From Congeria kusceri (Eukaryota > Mollusca > Bivalvia > Myida > Dreissenidae): a stretch of DNA of 64,000 nt. Positions 50,101-59,226 of this stretch are shown here, one piece after another. Under the pieces are notes generated by a model. It saw only the letters and a list, made by a program, of their open reading frames with translations. It had not been told where the DNA came from and made no database searches. A program made the translations under genes and the position numbers. Location of the stretch: NCBI GenBank assembly GCA_027627225.1, contig CM051025.1, positions 76,982,474 to 77,046,473 on the forward strand. The letters run 5' to 3'. Position 1 is the stretch's first letter, and each line of letters begins with the position of its first letter.

Positions 50101-51747
50101 TGTTTTTGCACGCAAGGGAATTATGTATGCGTATCTGAAATTTAGTTTGCATTGATAACGTTTTTTAAGGAACGTAAATTATTATAATAAGTAGAAAATT
50201 CCAGAACACCAACAACAATAACATGGATAAAATTTTGTAAAATAACATAATTAGACATAAACAAACAACAGCTGCAAAAAATCCTTTACAGAAGCACCGC
50301 ATTCGGCACTAAATTACCATTAATTCGGTAACTGATAATTGATGTCGCATGGTCATGACGAGCTGATTAATGATACATGTCGCGACAATACATCCATGAT
50401 CATTTAGGCCAAGATGTGTTTGCCAAGATGCACAAGTAACTAATTAAATTGCGTTAGGGCGTGTCTGTGCTGACACAAATGACAAAAAGTACACCGGTGG
50501 GCGGGCCAATTTTTAAAAGGGCGGAGGAAAAGGGCAAGAGGGCGGGGCTAAAAAATGGAAAGGCGGGCCGTCCTGCCATTCCGCTTTAGCTAAATCCCTA
50601 GTATTAACATGATGCACAATTAAAAATGATATTTTTGTGCAAATAAAGCTGATATCTGTACGTTTTTCACAGTTGCGGTAATGAAATTTCAAATAAAATG
50701 GAGATAATTTGTGGAATTACCCTGACACTCCTGTCATGTCACCTCAGTTGTGCTAATGGTTTTACCTGGACAAGTCAGGGGTCTCTCTCTGGTTTGGGGG
50801 AAGAGTACCTGTACTCTCAGGCGGGGAATTTTAGCGTCGTTTTATACAGAAGGGGAAATTTCGACTTAGCAAACGAGTCAACAATAAAAAATATTAAATA
50901 CATTTTTCAAATCACTTGATTTAGTCTAACTCAATACCTGACAACTTTATTAATGAAAATTATCAATAAATTGAATATTATATTAACTAGTCAAATTTTA
51001 ACCATTTACAGTCTACCACTAGACCATTATACAGTGGAGCAGTGCAACAGATATTTTTTCATGCAATTTAATAGTATTTCACTTCCGATTTTTTAAAATC
51101 GTTTTTTAACTTTTTAACCTTAAATAATTTTGTTAAACTACTTATACTAATTCTACTACAGTAATAAACAGTGTTTTCGACAGTAAGACACGGTATTTGT
51201 GCCTTTTTGCTGTTTTGATAACTTTTAAGCAGAAGCCATTTTCCCAAAACAGAAATTACGGTTCCCCGCAAATAAGCTAGCAGTTAACTGTATATAAATG
51301 AAGTTTTATTACGCGAGCACAAATAATCGGGAACCAGACAAGTCAAAACGGTCATTTAATATGACCATGTGGTGTTCTTGGGATTTTATTGTTAACCGTT
51401 TGTAACGGTGCTTAAGTAAATGTGAGCCCCGACTGCCAGGCTGCTAAATTCAGAATAAAAAGTCAGCCTTGTATCTAATTTTATGATAAATATTTTGAGA
51501 AATCTGTCATAACCAAGCAGCATAACCCTTCATGCATGACAGAAATAAAATAAAATATGATTCAATCCGAAAAAATGCTCTTCCGAAATCATCCGAAGTA
51601 ATGTTAACGATGGTAACCAACAACCGACGACGCAATATAGAAATATTACTTCTTTACCAGGACATTAAGAAATGTTACTTCCGCTGGGTTAACACTCCAG
51701 TCGATTTCTGGCTCTTGTTCAGTTCGAATTCTTAAGGTAAATTTCAT
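29164..51747 (-). CDS. MAP2K5: MAP2K5 (MEK5) dual-specificity MAP kinase kinase, 20 coding exons
   Basis: MEK5 is the cytoplasmic kinase that activates ERK5 (MAPK7) and binds MEKK2/3 through its PB1 domain. Exons from the start: 51747-51658, 48766-48718, 45862-45795, 45364-45295, 44550-44510, 44263-44220, 41560-41060, 39902-39863, 38751-38683, 38276-38195, 36981-36871, 35073-35000, 34536-34486, 33463-33392, 31825-31796, 31601-31584, 30959-30927, 30110-30049, 29758-29713, 29277-29164. All have GT/AG borders and matching phases; they sum to 555 codons with the stop. PB1 covers about residues 3-70, with an acidic DEDGEK...SDDE motif. A basic ERK5-docking-like stretch lies near 91-107. The kinase domain shows GHGNGG (279-284), Lys301, HRD (387-389), DFG (407-409), Ser417 and Thr421 as the likely activating phosphosites, and SPE (430-432). 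It is longer than human MEK5 (448 residues) because of an enlarged linker. Start codon -3 is A. Confidence 0.95.
30594..30797. repeat. Palindromic fold-back repeat, 5'-truncated
   Basis: Retains the central TGCTGCAGTGGATTTATGCT-like segment and the right end CCCGGTTTTCCCACAACACG, but lacks the usual left terminus. It lies in the intron between MAP2K5 exons 17 and 18. Confidence 0.75.
32030..33145. repeat. Intronic dispersed repeat with GACCTTTGACCT words
   Basis: Recurring blocks (GTGGCCTTGACCTTTAA, AAACATTTGTGCCAAGTAA, TCCGGACAAGCAAAA; then GCATATAAAGTTTCATTGAA twice) end in GACGGACAGACAAAGCGGCG and TGCTCCCCCCTTCGAGGAGCA, a closing hairpin. No transposase is visible. Frames inside (33002-33355 and others) are not supported as genes. 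It lies in the intron between MAP2K5 exons 14 and 15. Confidence 0.5.
33640..34320. repeat. Intronic dispersed repeat (GCCCCC / GGACGGACGGAC type)
   Basis: Starts near ACATGTGTCCATAGGACATG and ends near TATGCCCCCCCTCTAAAGCGGGGCATA. It holds three or four degenerate internal repeats of AAAAATGCACCAAAATACC and an (AT)n run near 34193-34216. It is a relative of the repeat at 41706-41953/43210-43250. No coding content. Confidence 0.6.
35101..35936. repeat. Intronic minisatellite, about 15 copies of a 56-bp unit
   Basis: Units of AAAAGTGCTTTTCTAGTGCC plus ACAAAATATGTAAATAAGAA plus GATGTATTCTCAACAC run head to tail. One copy is three bases short (near 35305) and a few carry single substitutions. 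The array begins about 27 bases from MAP2K5 exon 12, so on the transcript it ends inside the branch-point/polypyrimidine zone of that exon's 3' splice site. Confidence 0.92.
36664..36807. repeat. Imperfect palindrome
   Basis: Arms of roughly 60 bases from GATCTGACACGCGTCATTTC to its diverged complement at the right end enclose an AAGCTCCCCGAAGGCTCGCT loop. A fold-back repeat remnant in a MAP2K5 intron, close to exon 11. A minus-strand frame across it is a shadow. Confidence 0.7.
37069..37194. repeat. Palindromic fold-back repeat, internally deleted
   Basis: Has the left end TGAGGCGTGTCGTGGTAAAC and a right end ending ATCACGACACACCTA, but only one central core remains. Same family as the array borders. 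Intronic in MAP2K5. Confidence 0.75.
37978..38174. repeat. Palindromic fold-back repeat, diverged
   Basis: The ends TGAGGAGTGTCGTGGGAAAA and TTTTCCCACGACACACCTA pair; the middle has CCACCTACAGTGGATTTATG. It lies about 20 bases downstream of MAP2K5 exon 10 in the transcript sense. Confidence 0.75.
38814..39390. mobile_element. Putative Tc1/pogo-like non-autonomous element
   Basis: About 577 bases flanked by TA on each side. The left end (CAATAAAACCCAGCTAATAC) and the right end (GGTCGTAAAGCGGGGTGTTA, complement TAACACCCCGCTTTACGACC) are related, and similar GGTCTTAATA / GGTTATAAAA words lie just inside. No transposase frame. The class assignment is tentative. Confidence 0.45.
40312..40800. repeat. 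Intronic dispersed repeat with internal duplication
   Basis: Two similar blocks (AAGCGAGGTCTCGATATATG and AAGCGAGGTCTCGCTATAGG, each followed by AAATATCTCGAT and a CAAGTTATTGAGCGGAAAC stretch) and GGTGACCTTGACC words, with a left boundary near ATGCCCCCCAACTTGCAG. Probably non-autonomous; no gene. Confidence 0.5.
41060..41560 (-). CDS. MAP2K5: MAP2K5 exon 7, enlarged S/P/Q linker plus kinase P-loop
   Basis: One 501-base exon that begins in the codon for Met121 and ends inside the codon for Lys288 of the P-loop ([10 protein letters not shown]). Most of its 167 residues form a Ser/Pro/Gln/Met-rich segment with seven Ser-Pro pairs and no predicted fold, followed by the conserved helix-like lead-in ([15 protein letters not shown]) to the kinase domain. 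Vertebrate MEK5 has only a short linker here, so this is the source of the extra length. The Ser-Pro pairs are candidate sites for proline-directed kinases such as ERK5 (inference). Confidence 0.9.
41706..43250. repeat. Dispersed GCCCCC-type repeat split by a later insertion
   Basis: The left part (41706-41953) matches the repeat at 33640-34320 from ACAGATGTCCGTAGGACACG through the GACGGACAGACGGACAA block. The right part (from 43210) resumes with CTATATGCACCCCCTTCTGA and a closing GTGGGGGCATAAAA. The interruption is the transposon at 41954-43209. Confidence 0.75.
41954..43209. mobile_element. Nested non-autonomous DNA transposon, 1,256 bp
   Basis: Bounded by the perfect 14-base inverted repeat CAGCGTTTTTCCTC / GAGGAAAAACGCTG and flanked by the five-base duplication CTATA (41949-41953 and 43210-43214). 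The uninterrupted relative at 33640-34320 shows the empty site reading AAATCTATATGCC, which confirms the insertion. GGTACCGG words lie just inside both ends. No transposase is seen; a short plus frame near 42162-42359 is not credible. A hAT-like group with 5-bp duplications is possible. Confidence 0.85.
43483..43835 (-). repeat. SINE-like element, diverged copy
   Basis: Relative of the element in the array unit. On the minus strand it has TAGCGCAGTTGAT (box-A-like) and GTGAGTTTGATACC (box-B-like), then AAAACTCGTTTCCC and the terminal GGGACTATGTGAAC-type block. Intronic in MAP2K5. Confidence 0.55.
43901..44154. repeat. Palindromic fold-back repeat, long form, diverged
   Basis: Left end AGCAGTGTCGTAGAAAAACC, right end GGTTTTCCCATGACACGCCT, with CCTACAGTGGATTTATG in the middle. 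It ends about 65 bases from MAP2K5 exon 6. Confidence 0.8.
46478..47514. mobile_element. Non-autonomous hAT-type DNA transposon, copy 2
   Basis: Same family as 2766-3703: the terminal repeat starts TAGGGATGGGAC and ends GTCCCATCCCTA, and a perfect 8-bp duplication ATAAAAAG flanks it (46470-46477 and 47515-47522). At 1,037 bases it is longer than copy 1 and has diverged in the left interior. The shared stretch near 47048-47430 includes a frame related to one in copy 1 ([11 protein letters not shown]), which reflects common descent rather than a proven gene. Intronic in MAP2K5. Confidence 0.88.
48050..48500. repeat. Three degenerate direct repeats of about 150 bp
   Basis: Three blocks share GCCATCTTGTGCAGTGGACC-like and AACCATTTGAGCAACTTTGG-like sequence, near 48070, 48215 and 48365. 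An old tandem or dispersed repeat in a MAP2K5 intron; no coding content. Confidence 0.55.
48880..48924. repeat. Near-perfect 45-bp palindrome
   Basis: GCATTGGATTTGTCAGACAC is followed at once by its complement with a single mismatch. It lies about 115 bases upstream of MAP2K5 exon 2 in the transcript sense, so the pre-mRNA could form a 22-bp stem. Confidence 0.8.
49285..50600. mobile_element. Putative DNA transposon remnant, 1,316 bp
   Basis: Starts TAGGGATTTAGCCAGACTAA and ends TTTAGCTAAATCCCTA, a 12-base inverted repeat (TAGGGATTTAGC). The same six bases GTATTA flank both ends. GGCAGGGGGG-type runs lie just inside the left end and GGGCGG / GGCGGGCC runs inside the right end, with an extreme AT core (about 49370-49470). 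No transposase. In MAP2K5 intron 1. Confidence 0.6.
51658..51747 (-). CDS. MAP2K5: MAP2K5 exon 1, first half of the PB1 domain
   Basis: Thirty codons from the ATG to the donor CTG/GTAAAG. The translation contains LRIRTEQEP and IDWSV, matching the first two strands of MEK5-type PB1 domains; the basic residues in strand one are the expected partner-binding face. The 5' untranslated sequence upstream holds an ATG-initiated frame (MSASMEDDCKI, with an in-frame upstream ATG at about 51941) whose TAA ends two bases before this start. Confidence 0.9.
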
Positions 51748-53169
51748 TGTTAAATTTTACAGTCATCTTCCATGGACGCGGACATTTTAACAAGAACGAT
51801 AATTGCAGCTAAGTCGTAGCGGTCCAAAGTCAAAGTCAAAACGGCTTTTTTGCTATCAGTTGAACTTTTTGTCTGGTACCCGGTCGTATGTATCAAAAAC
51901 AAAAGTAAAATAAAAGTAACAGGGGAAGTTAATCCAGACAAATGAGCTCTAAATACTATTACTTCTTAGCAATCTGTATCGGTCCTGTAAAAGGGAGATG
52001 TCAGACTGCCCAAGTGCCCCAGGGGGCCATTTGCAAGAGGGTTTTTTCTGACATTGATTCCCTTTCATTTGCCCATATCGACTTCACGTTTGCTTCTATC
52101 TCAACAAAATCATATAATACGATATTAGTACATGTACTTTCAGTTTCCATAATAAATGTTGTCATTAATCGCCTATATTTGGTGTTTGCAATAAAATGCT
52201 TAATATGTTGCGACCATGGGCGGGAGAACCCGTATTAAATTATTAACATATATTAATTGGTCGGCGGCGTTAATTGCCTAGCTATTTGATTGTGCACAAT
52301 ATGCATAGTTTCCTTCACCAAGGAGGTTATATCTTTGGTTTGTCTCTTAAGCCTTGTTTGCATTTGACATGTGATACGTTTACGGAACACTTATTCCCCT
52401 ACTTGCGGATGCAGGAGGTGGTTGTGAGATTTTTGTACGAATACGGGCTTCGCGGCCTCCACGATTTTGTTTAACAAACAGCTATATAGCTTTGAAAAAG
52501 TCTGTAACCCGTAGACATGCCGTAGGTGTCATCGCACAATTGCCCAAGGGCAACGCATGGAGGACGCGCGCTGGCCGTGTAACAAACACACGATTTTCGG
52601 TAGACATGGGAGCCATATAATTGTATGGAGGTTTCCGAGTGCTTTCTAGTTTGTTTTGTTTTTAACAGGAGGCTAAAATTCGGTACTCAAATGGCGCGAT
52701 ACAACATAATGATTGTATACTCTGAATAAGGAAGATCCTCCCGCAATACAAACACTTATTTTTTTCTATTTAAAAAAATACGTATCGAACAAAACAGAGA
52801 AATATATCGCCTTAACCATTTTTATTATTGCGTGTCTCCGCTTTTTAGAAAATTGCGACATATACACGATGCGGCAACACGACATTTTTGTTGTTATTCT
52901 TTGCAGATTTTACAGTTTGGTAAAACACGGAGACAAGAAAATTTAAATATGTTAGGGCAATAATTATCGCCCAAATTTTGTGTGTGTATATAAAATGTCT
53001 GAGGGCGAAGATGCGAAATTAATTTCGCATTGTCGCATCTTCTCGGTCTTGCATAAACAAACATTTAAGTGGCAGATATGGGATTCGGTACAAAAAGCCA
53101 AATAAAATGCAAAAGAAGGCTGCATTGTGTATAATTATTTGTGCATTTTATTGCTTACAATAAATAACA
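51748..53169. other. MAP2K5 5' untranslated/promoter side and spacer
   Basis: This contains the transcript leader of MAP2K5 on the minus strand. No TATA box or initiator stands out. CG-containing words become more frequent near 52400-52600. A small hairpin (GATGCGAAATTAATTTCGCAT) lies near 53011. No other gene is recognised. Confidence 0.4.
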
Positions 53170-53530
53170 GTACTCTTAAAGGGACTATGTCATCGAAAAG
53201 GGTCTCAAGGGGGCACTTTCTTTAAATATTCTGAAATTCAGATATTAATACTGACATATAATAATGGTTAAAACAGGTTATTTATAATGAAGAAAGAGTG
53301 CACGCATTCTGAGATAAAAATCAACTGATAAGATAGGTCTTGTTTGTTGCCTTTTCATGTTTACATTTTTGACGTCATAATTGTGAGTATTTTCTTTAAC
53401 CATAGTTTTACACTCTACTTCTTACCAAGCATGATAGCGCAGTTGGTTAAAGCACTGTCATTCCTTCGTATGACTCCTGAGTAGTGAGTGCGATCGCTGC
53501 TTGAGTTTTAATTTTTCAAACTTTTGTGCT
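53170..53530 (+). repeat. SINE-like element, best preserved tRNA-type head
   Basis: Box-A-like TAGCGCAGTTGGT at 53435-53447 and box-B-like GTGCGATCGC about 45 bases on, with the conserved GGGACTATGTCATCG block at the left end and a TTTTAATTTTTCAAAC stretch after the head. Relative of the copies at 43483 and in each array unit, in the opposite orientation. Confidence 0.6.
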
Positions 53531-53635
53531 TATTTGTTTTTATCAAATATCTTTTTGTGTATTACCCGGTATATAATGTTTTAGTTATTTAATGCACATA
53601 TTTTGTAAAGCTCATTTGTATTACATAGAGGATAT

Positions 53636-53781
53636 TTGTTTGTTTTCGGTGTGATAACGCGTGATATCATCACCGGAAAGGGAGACAATTAATATTTTCA
53701 CGAGCGCTTACACGAGTGAAAATATGTAAATTGTCTCCCTTTCCGGTGATGATATCACGCGTTATCACACCGGAAACAAAC
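53636..53781. repeat. Long, almost perfect palindrome
   Basis: About 65-base arms: TGTTTTCGGTGTGATAACGC reads into GTGATATCATCACCGGAAAG and GGAGACAATT, mirrored on the right with very few mismatches, around a CGAGCGCTTACACG-type centre that is itself partly symmetrical. No gene. Probably a fold-back mobile element. Confidence 0.85.
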
Positions 53782-53960
53782 ACATTTTCCTTTTATTTTA
53801 TGCTTTATTAACCTTTGTTTGACATTTTATTGGAAAATATCACAGGAATCATAACGTCATGACGTCAAAATAATGACGTCATTTCACAGGTTTGAGCCCG
53901 GCATCGATGACGGTCCGTTTCATTTACTGCATTAAATCGGGACCCCAAAAAGTAGTCCCT

Positions 53961-54485
53961 CACTGTGAGTGATATAGGGATTTATTATATACCTATACAT
54001 AATCTGACTTAAATACTGGTGTATTTTCGGTATAAAATACAATTGGCCAGATAGAATTCCCGTATTTCACACTGTGAAATAATTGTCCGTATTCAATGGC
54101 TGGAAAAACCGGACTACTTTTACGTTCATTGAGTATCGTATATTTCCATAACGTTCCGTGCGACATTGGGAAACGCCCCGTTCTATTTATAGACACGATT
54201 ACGCCGTTACATGTAAATTTCAATGACGTCATTGATGTAAATGACATGTATTCATGCGCGTTCTTTAGTACAGTTTGTTATCATTTTGTTTGTTTCGATG
54301 CAGTATCTGGTGGTGTTTCGATCGTAAGGAGCTATATAATAAATGGAATACTACATGACTGTGGTGTTCTGGAGGATTGTATCGCTCTCCTTGATTGTGT
54401 AAAGCTGTATTACATAATCAACTCGAGCGATACAATCCACCAGAACACCACAGTCATGTAATATTCCCTATATATCTCACTGATA
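53961..54485. mobile_element. Putative element with GTGAGTGATATAGGGA ends
   Basis: Left GTGAGTGATATAGGGATT and right (complement) GTGAGATATATAGGGAAT are related inverted ends about 500 bases apart. The right part contains a strong inverted repeat, 54345-54467: GGAATACTACATGACTGTGG pairs with the complement near 54448-54467 and the pairing continues for about 40 bases. Frames across it are by-products. Confidence 0.5.
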
Positions 54486-54616
54486 TTTTTCTATATTTCA
54501 CTACTTAGCATTAAATAAATAACATTATTTATAATATAATAGAACTCAAATTTTTCGACGACATAGGCCCTTTAATATACAGCTATTTCAACAGTACGCT
54601 AATAAGAGACATTAAT

Positions 54617-55745
54617 CAGGGGCGGCTCCAGGATTCCGGGTATGGGGGCGTAAACTTTTGATAACCCGTTTTGTGGGCTGTGGGGCTGCAGTGATCAGCT
54701 ACAGATACGTATCAAGGAGATATATGATACTAGTAAATCTATGCACATCATCATCATCATCATCATAAAATTCACTTTGTTTTACCAATTAAATCAATAC
54801 TTTACCGTATTATGCTCGAAAAACATGATGGTTCATCTGTAGGTCATGCACCTGTTTTGGCAGAAAATTGCCCTTGTTTGATGTGCCTGTCCACTAAATA
54901 CATGTATGTATTTGACATTCAATGATAAAATCTATCAGGAACATCTTTAAACATGTAAAATTCATAGCCGACTAAATACAAACACACGCATCGAGAATTT
55001 TTGTATTATTCATTTACCGAGGTGCAATGGTCTTTCTTCGAAGTGAATGTCATTAAATAACTCACATGTTGACAGCCATGTTCATCAATTGTCTTGTCGA
55101 ACCGGACAGACGAACATGTTTTTTTACATGAAATGTTGTGAAAGATACTCGTATGATTGCGCTGTGAAACAAAACGGCAAGTGATGCCGACGTAGTGTCA
55201 ATTTCTCTGACATATGGTGCAGAAAAAAATGTACTAGGAAGCGCCAGGAAATGGAGCCAAGAATTGTAAACACCCCTCTACTTTATCACTTTATATCATT
55301 TTGTATGAATGCATAAATACAATATGAAATTTCGTGTGATTGCTAATAGGACATTGAAAAAAAAGTTTGTCGATTTAGATTTTCGGGAACTAAACTATTT
55401 ATTGAAACAAACTGCTTAAACTCGAATAAAGTCATTGATTTGGCTTGAATTTCGACCTTTAAATAATATTTATTCGAAACGTATAAATGTTATGTAGTAT
55501 CCTGTGCCTACAGTGTATTGCATCCGACATCTTTATATAAGATATGAATTTAAAAAAGAAATCATCCTAATATCATCCGCAAATAAAGGTATACATACCC
55601 ATCGTCTATAAACTTGTAGAATTTTATGCAGTTTTGACCGTTTTATATATGCCCATATATGAAGTTTTTTTTTGGTTTTTAATTAAAAAAAAAAATTGGG
55701 GGGGGGGGGGGCGCCGGGTGCGCCCTCCCATGGAACCGCTAGAGT
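54617..55745. mobile_element. Putative DNA transposon remnant with GC-rich ends
   Basis: The left end CAGGGGCGGCTCCAGGATTC is typical of a common hAT-like terminus. The right end (complement CTAGCGGTTCCATGGGAGGG) is only partly complementary, and the flanks ACATTAAT / AGTTAATT only roughly agree. A run of G's at 55698-55711 precedes GCGCCGGGTGCGCC. No transposase recognised. Confidence 0.4.
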
Positions 55746-58287
55746 TAATTACGACATACTTTCACTGTACTTTCCCATATCTGATATACACAGAAAAAAC
55801 CCGACACTAAGCTGAAAATTCTATGTCTCTCTTGCCAATAATTAGAGCAAGGTATTCACAATGGTTATACCACGTATAAATAGATAATGTAAAACATTCT
55901 AATGATTAGGAAATGCAAAGTTTAAATTACTGTGGATCATAATAAACTTTCACAGAAACGTAGATGTTTTGGTAATAATATACTTTTAAAATAGCCATTA
56001 TGAATCAAATTATATATTTTTTTAAAATAGCCGATATTAATCAAAACATTTATTATTTAGCAAAAATCAAAAGTTGGCTATATATATAAATTGTAAACAG
56101 AAAGCATACACTCTATTCGTGTTTATTATTATGTGCCAGTACTTTGAAGGTGGATCTAAAATGTTAAAACTGTATTTTAACTATTTATTGACATGAATGA
56201 CCAACCGACTAAGATATCGAATTACATATAATACACCTAAACCACTCAGCAGTAGAAATACACATTGTTACCTAGGTAAGACAGTTTGGGCTAATGTCTT
56301 AATTAATAATTAAATAATTGAAAGGACCTGGAAGTTAAAGGGACCTATTCACTGACTGACAATTCCCAAAATTGGTGTCACATATTCAACAAGCAAAGAG
56401 TAGTACATATTAAAATAATGAAGAGAAATAACATTTCTGATAACATTCCTGACTAAAATATACAGAATGTATTTGAAATAATGTGTTTGTGACTAACACA
56501 TCAATTGAAATGGATATCAGTAATGTTTTTCTCATGTATTTTGAAAGCATGCATGCGCCATTTACATCTAAAATACACATTAATTCAGTCTGACGTAGAG
56601 GTTAGGATGACAGTCCTTTGGTTCGAACCCCGACGTAGGTACTGCTTTGCTCAAAAGAATATTTGGGCCAATAAGTCCTGATGCTTTAGCGTTTGGACGA
56701 AAGACACAAACACATAAATAGGAAATCTGTGATTAAGTCACTTTATTTGTAATTAATATTTCAGTTACCATGGCAATCCATAGTATTTGAATTTATTTTA
56801 TGGTATGATAGTACAGTTACCAAATATTTATAGAAACAGTAACATTTTATTCTAATTCAGCGCTTCATAGTTAAAGTTTTCAACGTGTGTGTTAACATGG
56901 CTAAGTGTTAAGTAGATTTTGCAACATAGTTACACACCTTTGAATGTACAACCGAAATCGAAACAAGGAGTAGACATTGCTTACATTGATACAATCTGAG
57001 ATTTATTTAAGGTATTCAACCCATAATACTCAATGTCTAGAACACCACAAATCATATTATTTTCTTGAAGGGCATTCATATCTGGACTCTTCTGCAAAAT
57101 TATAGGAGATTTTACCCTTTGGTTTGTCAGATATAGTTTTTTAATTACCATACCCCCTCTATTGCTAAACACATCAAAAACTGAAAAGCTATAGGCATCT
57201 TTACATGTGAAATACTTTATTAATATTTCATAAACTTCATATAAATATACATTTATTAATGGTATATTGAACACATATTATGAAAATAATCAACAATTAT
57301 TCTTGAATGAATTTATATGGAAGTAATATGTACTCATACTGCTAATTATATTTATGATCGATGAGAATTTTCCTGTTCTATTCTTTGAAAGCCATGAAAA
57401 AAAACGTGATAAACTTGCTTAATTTATGCATGTTCTGAATCTAAACCATAATATATTTTATTCTTGGACTATAAGCCACACAATGAAGGCAAAACAAATA
57501 AACTTGACAGTGCAAATTTGAAAAAATAAAACAGTTTTTAAAACTACCCCCATAAAAAATTCAGCCGGATTTTTTTTTCAGAAATACAATTTTTTTATAT
57601 TTTAAAATAATTATTGAGAACCTAAGAAAGATACTCCCATAAAACTTTAAAAAGTTCTTAGATACAAAATACAAGCAATATATAAAATTAGTTCCATAAC
57701 TTTCGAATAGGAAACATTTACAATTAAACTTACTTTCATGATTGTATATTCTTTATAAACAATATTTATTCAAAAAGTCTAAAACACATAATCTAGAATA
57801 TGAACAAAAGAGTTGTATTAACTAAATTAACAATTACTACATTTTATAAATGAAATAAATATAAACATAATAGACAGAGCCAATATGTGCCGCATTAACA
57901 CATTTTCATCTTTTGCACTTGCGCATGCGTGAAAGTGGGAAGTCGTGGTTTTTACAGCTTATTAAAATATACAAAATTTAGTGGTTTATAGGATACATAA
58001 ATAGTGAAAATTGGATTATACTGGATAATAAATATACTGGTAACACTTTACTCACTTTATACAAGAAACAAATATCGCAATGACATTATATTTAGCGTAA
58101 ACGATACAATGGTCAGAAAACGTAGATTGTATGCGGGTCGCCATTAGTAAATATTGTAAACAGCATTTTGCAGTGAAAATCCGCAGTGCACGAGTTATTC
58201 ATGCTCTAGTTCTTCGTGACACTCAATCCACGCACAAGTTTTTTTTCAGGTATACTGAGCAAAAATAAAATGTAGACACATGTAGAG
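55746..58287. other. Non-coding DNA, upstream part of the LINE at the right
   Basis: No gene that I can support. A minus-strand frame of 97 codons at 56981-57274 has no recognised domain. The last few hundred bases before 58288 (from about 57890) may be the LINE 5' untranslated region; no 5' boundary or target duplication could be defined. Confidence 0.4.
56590..56700 (+). repeat. tRNA-like/SINE-like fragment
   Basis: GACGTAGAGGTTAGGATGAC followed by GGTTCGAACCCCGACG resembles a tRNA D-arm region and a near-consensus box B. There is no complete cloverleaf or acceptor stem, so this is a SINE fragment or tRNA relic rather than a working tRNA gene. Confidence 0.4.
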
Positions 58288-59226
58288 ATGTCCGATATCT
58301 CCAAAAGAAAGTATAGTGATTCAAGTGGTAGCGAATTAGATACCAGTATACAGCAACATAAAGAAAAACAAACAATTAAACAAAAGAAAAAGAAAGGTAA
58401 AACACAAGAAATCATTACAGAAGAAACTGAAACGATAATGGCTGAAACAGACATAAGAAAGGAACTAGCAGCAATAAATGAAAAGCTTACAAGTCTTTGT
58501 TCAGGAGAGAACTTATCTCTCAAACAAGTCATTGTGGACACAATAACCAATATGAAAGACGAAATTCTTAAATCTGTAGAGCACAAAATAAATGTTCTTG
58601 AAAGCAAAATCTTCGAAAAGGATAAAGAGAATGACACCCTGAAAAGTAAAATAACCCTGCTAGAAAAGCAAATAGTGACAAACCAACAAAATGAAGCCCA
58701 AAACATCACAAACTTGAAAGAGAGCATCCGTGTACAATCTGGTCAAATAAACGATCTTGAACAATACGGGCGTAGAAACAACATACGCATTTCTGGTATC
58801 TCTGAAAGTTTAGAGAATGGAGTGAAAAACTCCAATGAATCGGCTGAAACAACCACCAATAAGATTGTACGTATATTGAATGAAAAAATTCCAAAATTGA
58901 ACCTGCAAGAATCAGATATTGATATAGCATACAGATTAGGAAGACCCAGAGATGGCCATACACGTCCTATTATAGTAAAATTCGTCTCGAGGCTGAAAAG
59001 GAATAACGTCATGTCAAACAGACGGCAATTTAAAGGGACCGGCATCTTCTTAAACGAGGATTTGACACATATCAATCAGAAAGTACTCATGACAATAAAG
59101 AGGACCACATCTGATCAAGAATCTGTCTGGTCGTGGGACGGAAAAATACACCACAAAAATGCAAGAGCGGACATACGAGTGATACAGTTTGATGAATATA
59201 AAAACCTAACTGGTATGAACCTGTAA
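58288..59226 (+). CDS. LINE ORF1 protein (RNA-binding, coiled-coil type)
   Basis: An intact frame of 312 residues. A Lys/Glu-rich N-terminus is followed by a long heptad-like coiled coil (about residues 60-150). Next comes the L1-type RNA-recognition segment that starts EQYGRRNNIRISGI near residue 157, and then a C-terminal part with DIAYRLGRP and RPIIVKF, the usual ORF1p signature. It should bind LINE RNA as a trimer and act as a nucleic-acid chaperone in retrotransposition (family knowledge). No frameshift or stop. The ATG at 58288 starts the frame; a downstream ATG at 58438 is less likely. Minus-strand frames over this region are shadows. Confidence 0.85.
   Translation: MSDISKRKYSDSSGSELDTSIQQHKEKQTIKQKKKKGKTQEIITEETETIMAETDIRKELAAINEKLTSLCSGENLSLKQVIVDTITNMKDEILKSVEHKINVLESKIFEKDKENDTLKSKITLLEKQIVTNQQNEAQNITNLKESIRVQSGQINDLEQYGRRNNIRISGISESLENGVKNSNESAETTTNKIVRILNEKIPKLNLQESDIDIAYRLGRPRDGHTRPIIVKFVSRLKRNNVMSNRRQFKGTGIFLNEDLTHINQKVLMTIKRTTSDQESVWSWDGKIHHKNARADIRVIQFDEYKNLTGMNL

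Noticed and set aside
50698..50919. Plus-strand frame starting with a signal-peptide-like stretch ([17 protein letters not shown])
   Set aside because: It is tempting as a secreted-protein first exon, but there is no donor in phase, no downstream exon I can see, and it lies in MAP2K5 intron 1 next to a transposon. Kept only as a curiosity.
53431..53505. Functional tRNA gene
   Set aside because: Box-A and box-B-like words are present, but no acceptor stem pairing or anticodon arm is convincing, and diverged copies elsewhere share the flanks, so it is a SINE-type repeat.
56981..57274. Minus-strand frame of 97 codons
   Set aside because: Amino-acid makeup is not absurd, but there is no recognised motif, splice support or repeat homology. 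Treated as a chance frame in AT-rich DNA.
58206..59075. Minus-strand frames of 85-173 codons
   Set aside because: Shadows of the LINE ORF1 coding sequence on the opposite strand.
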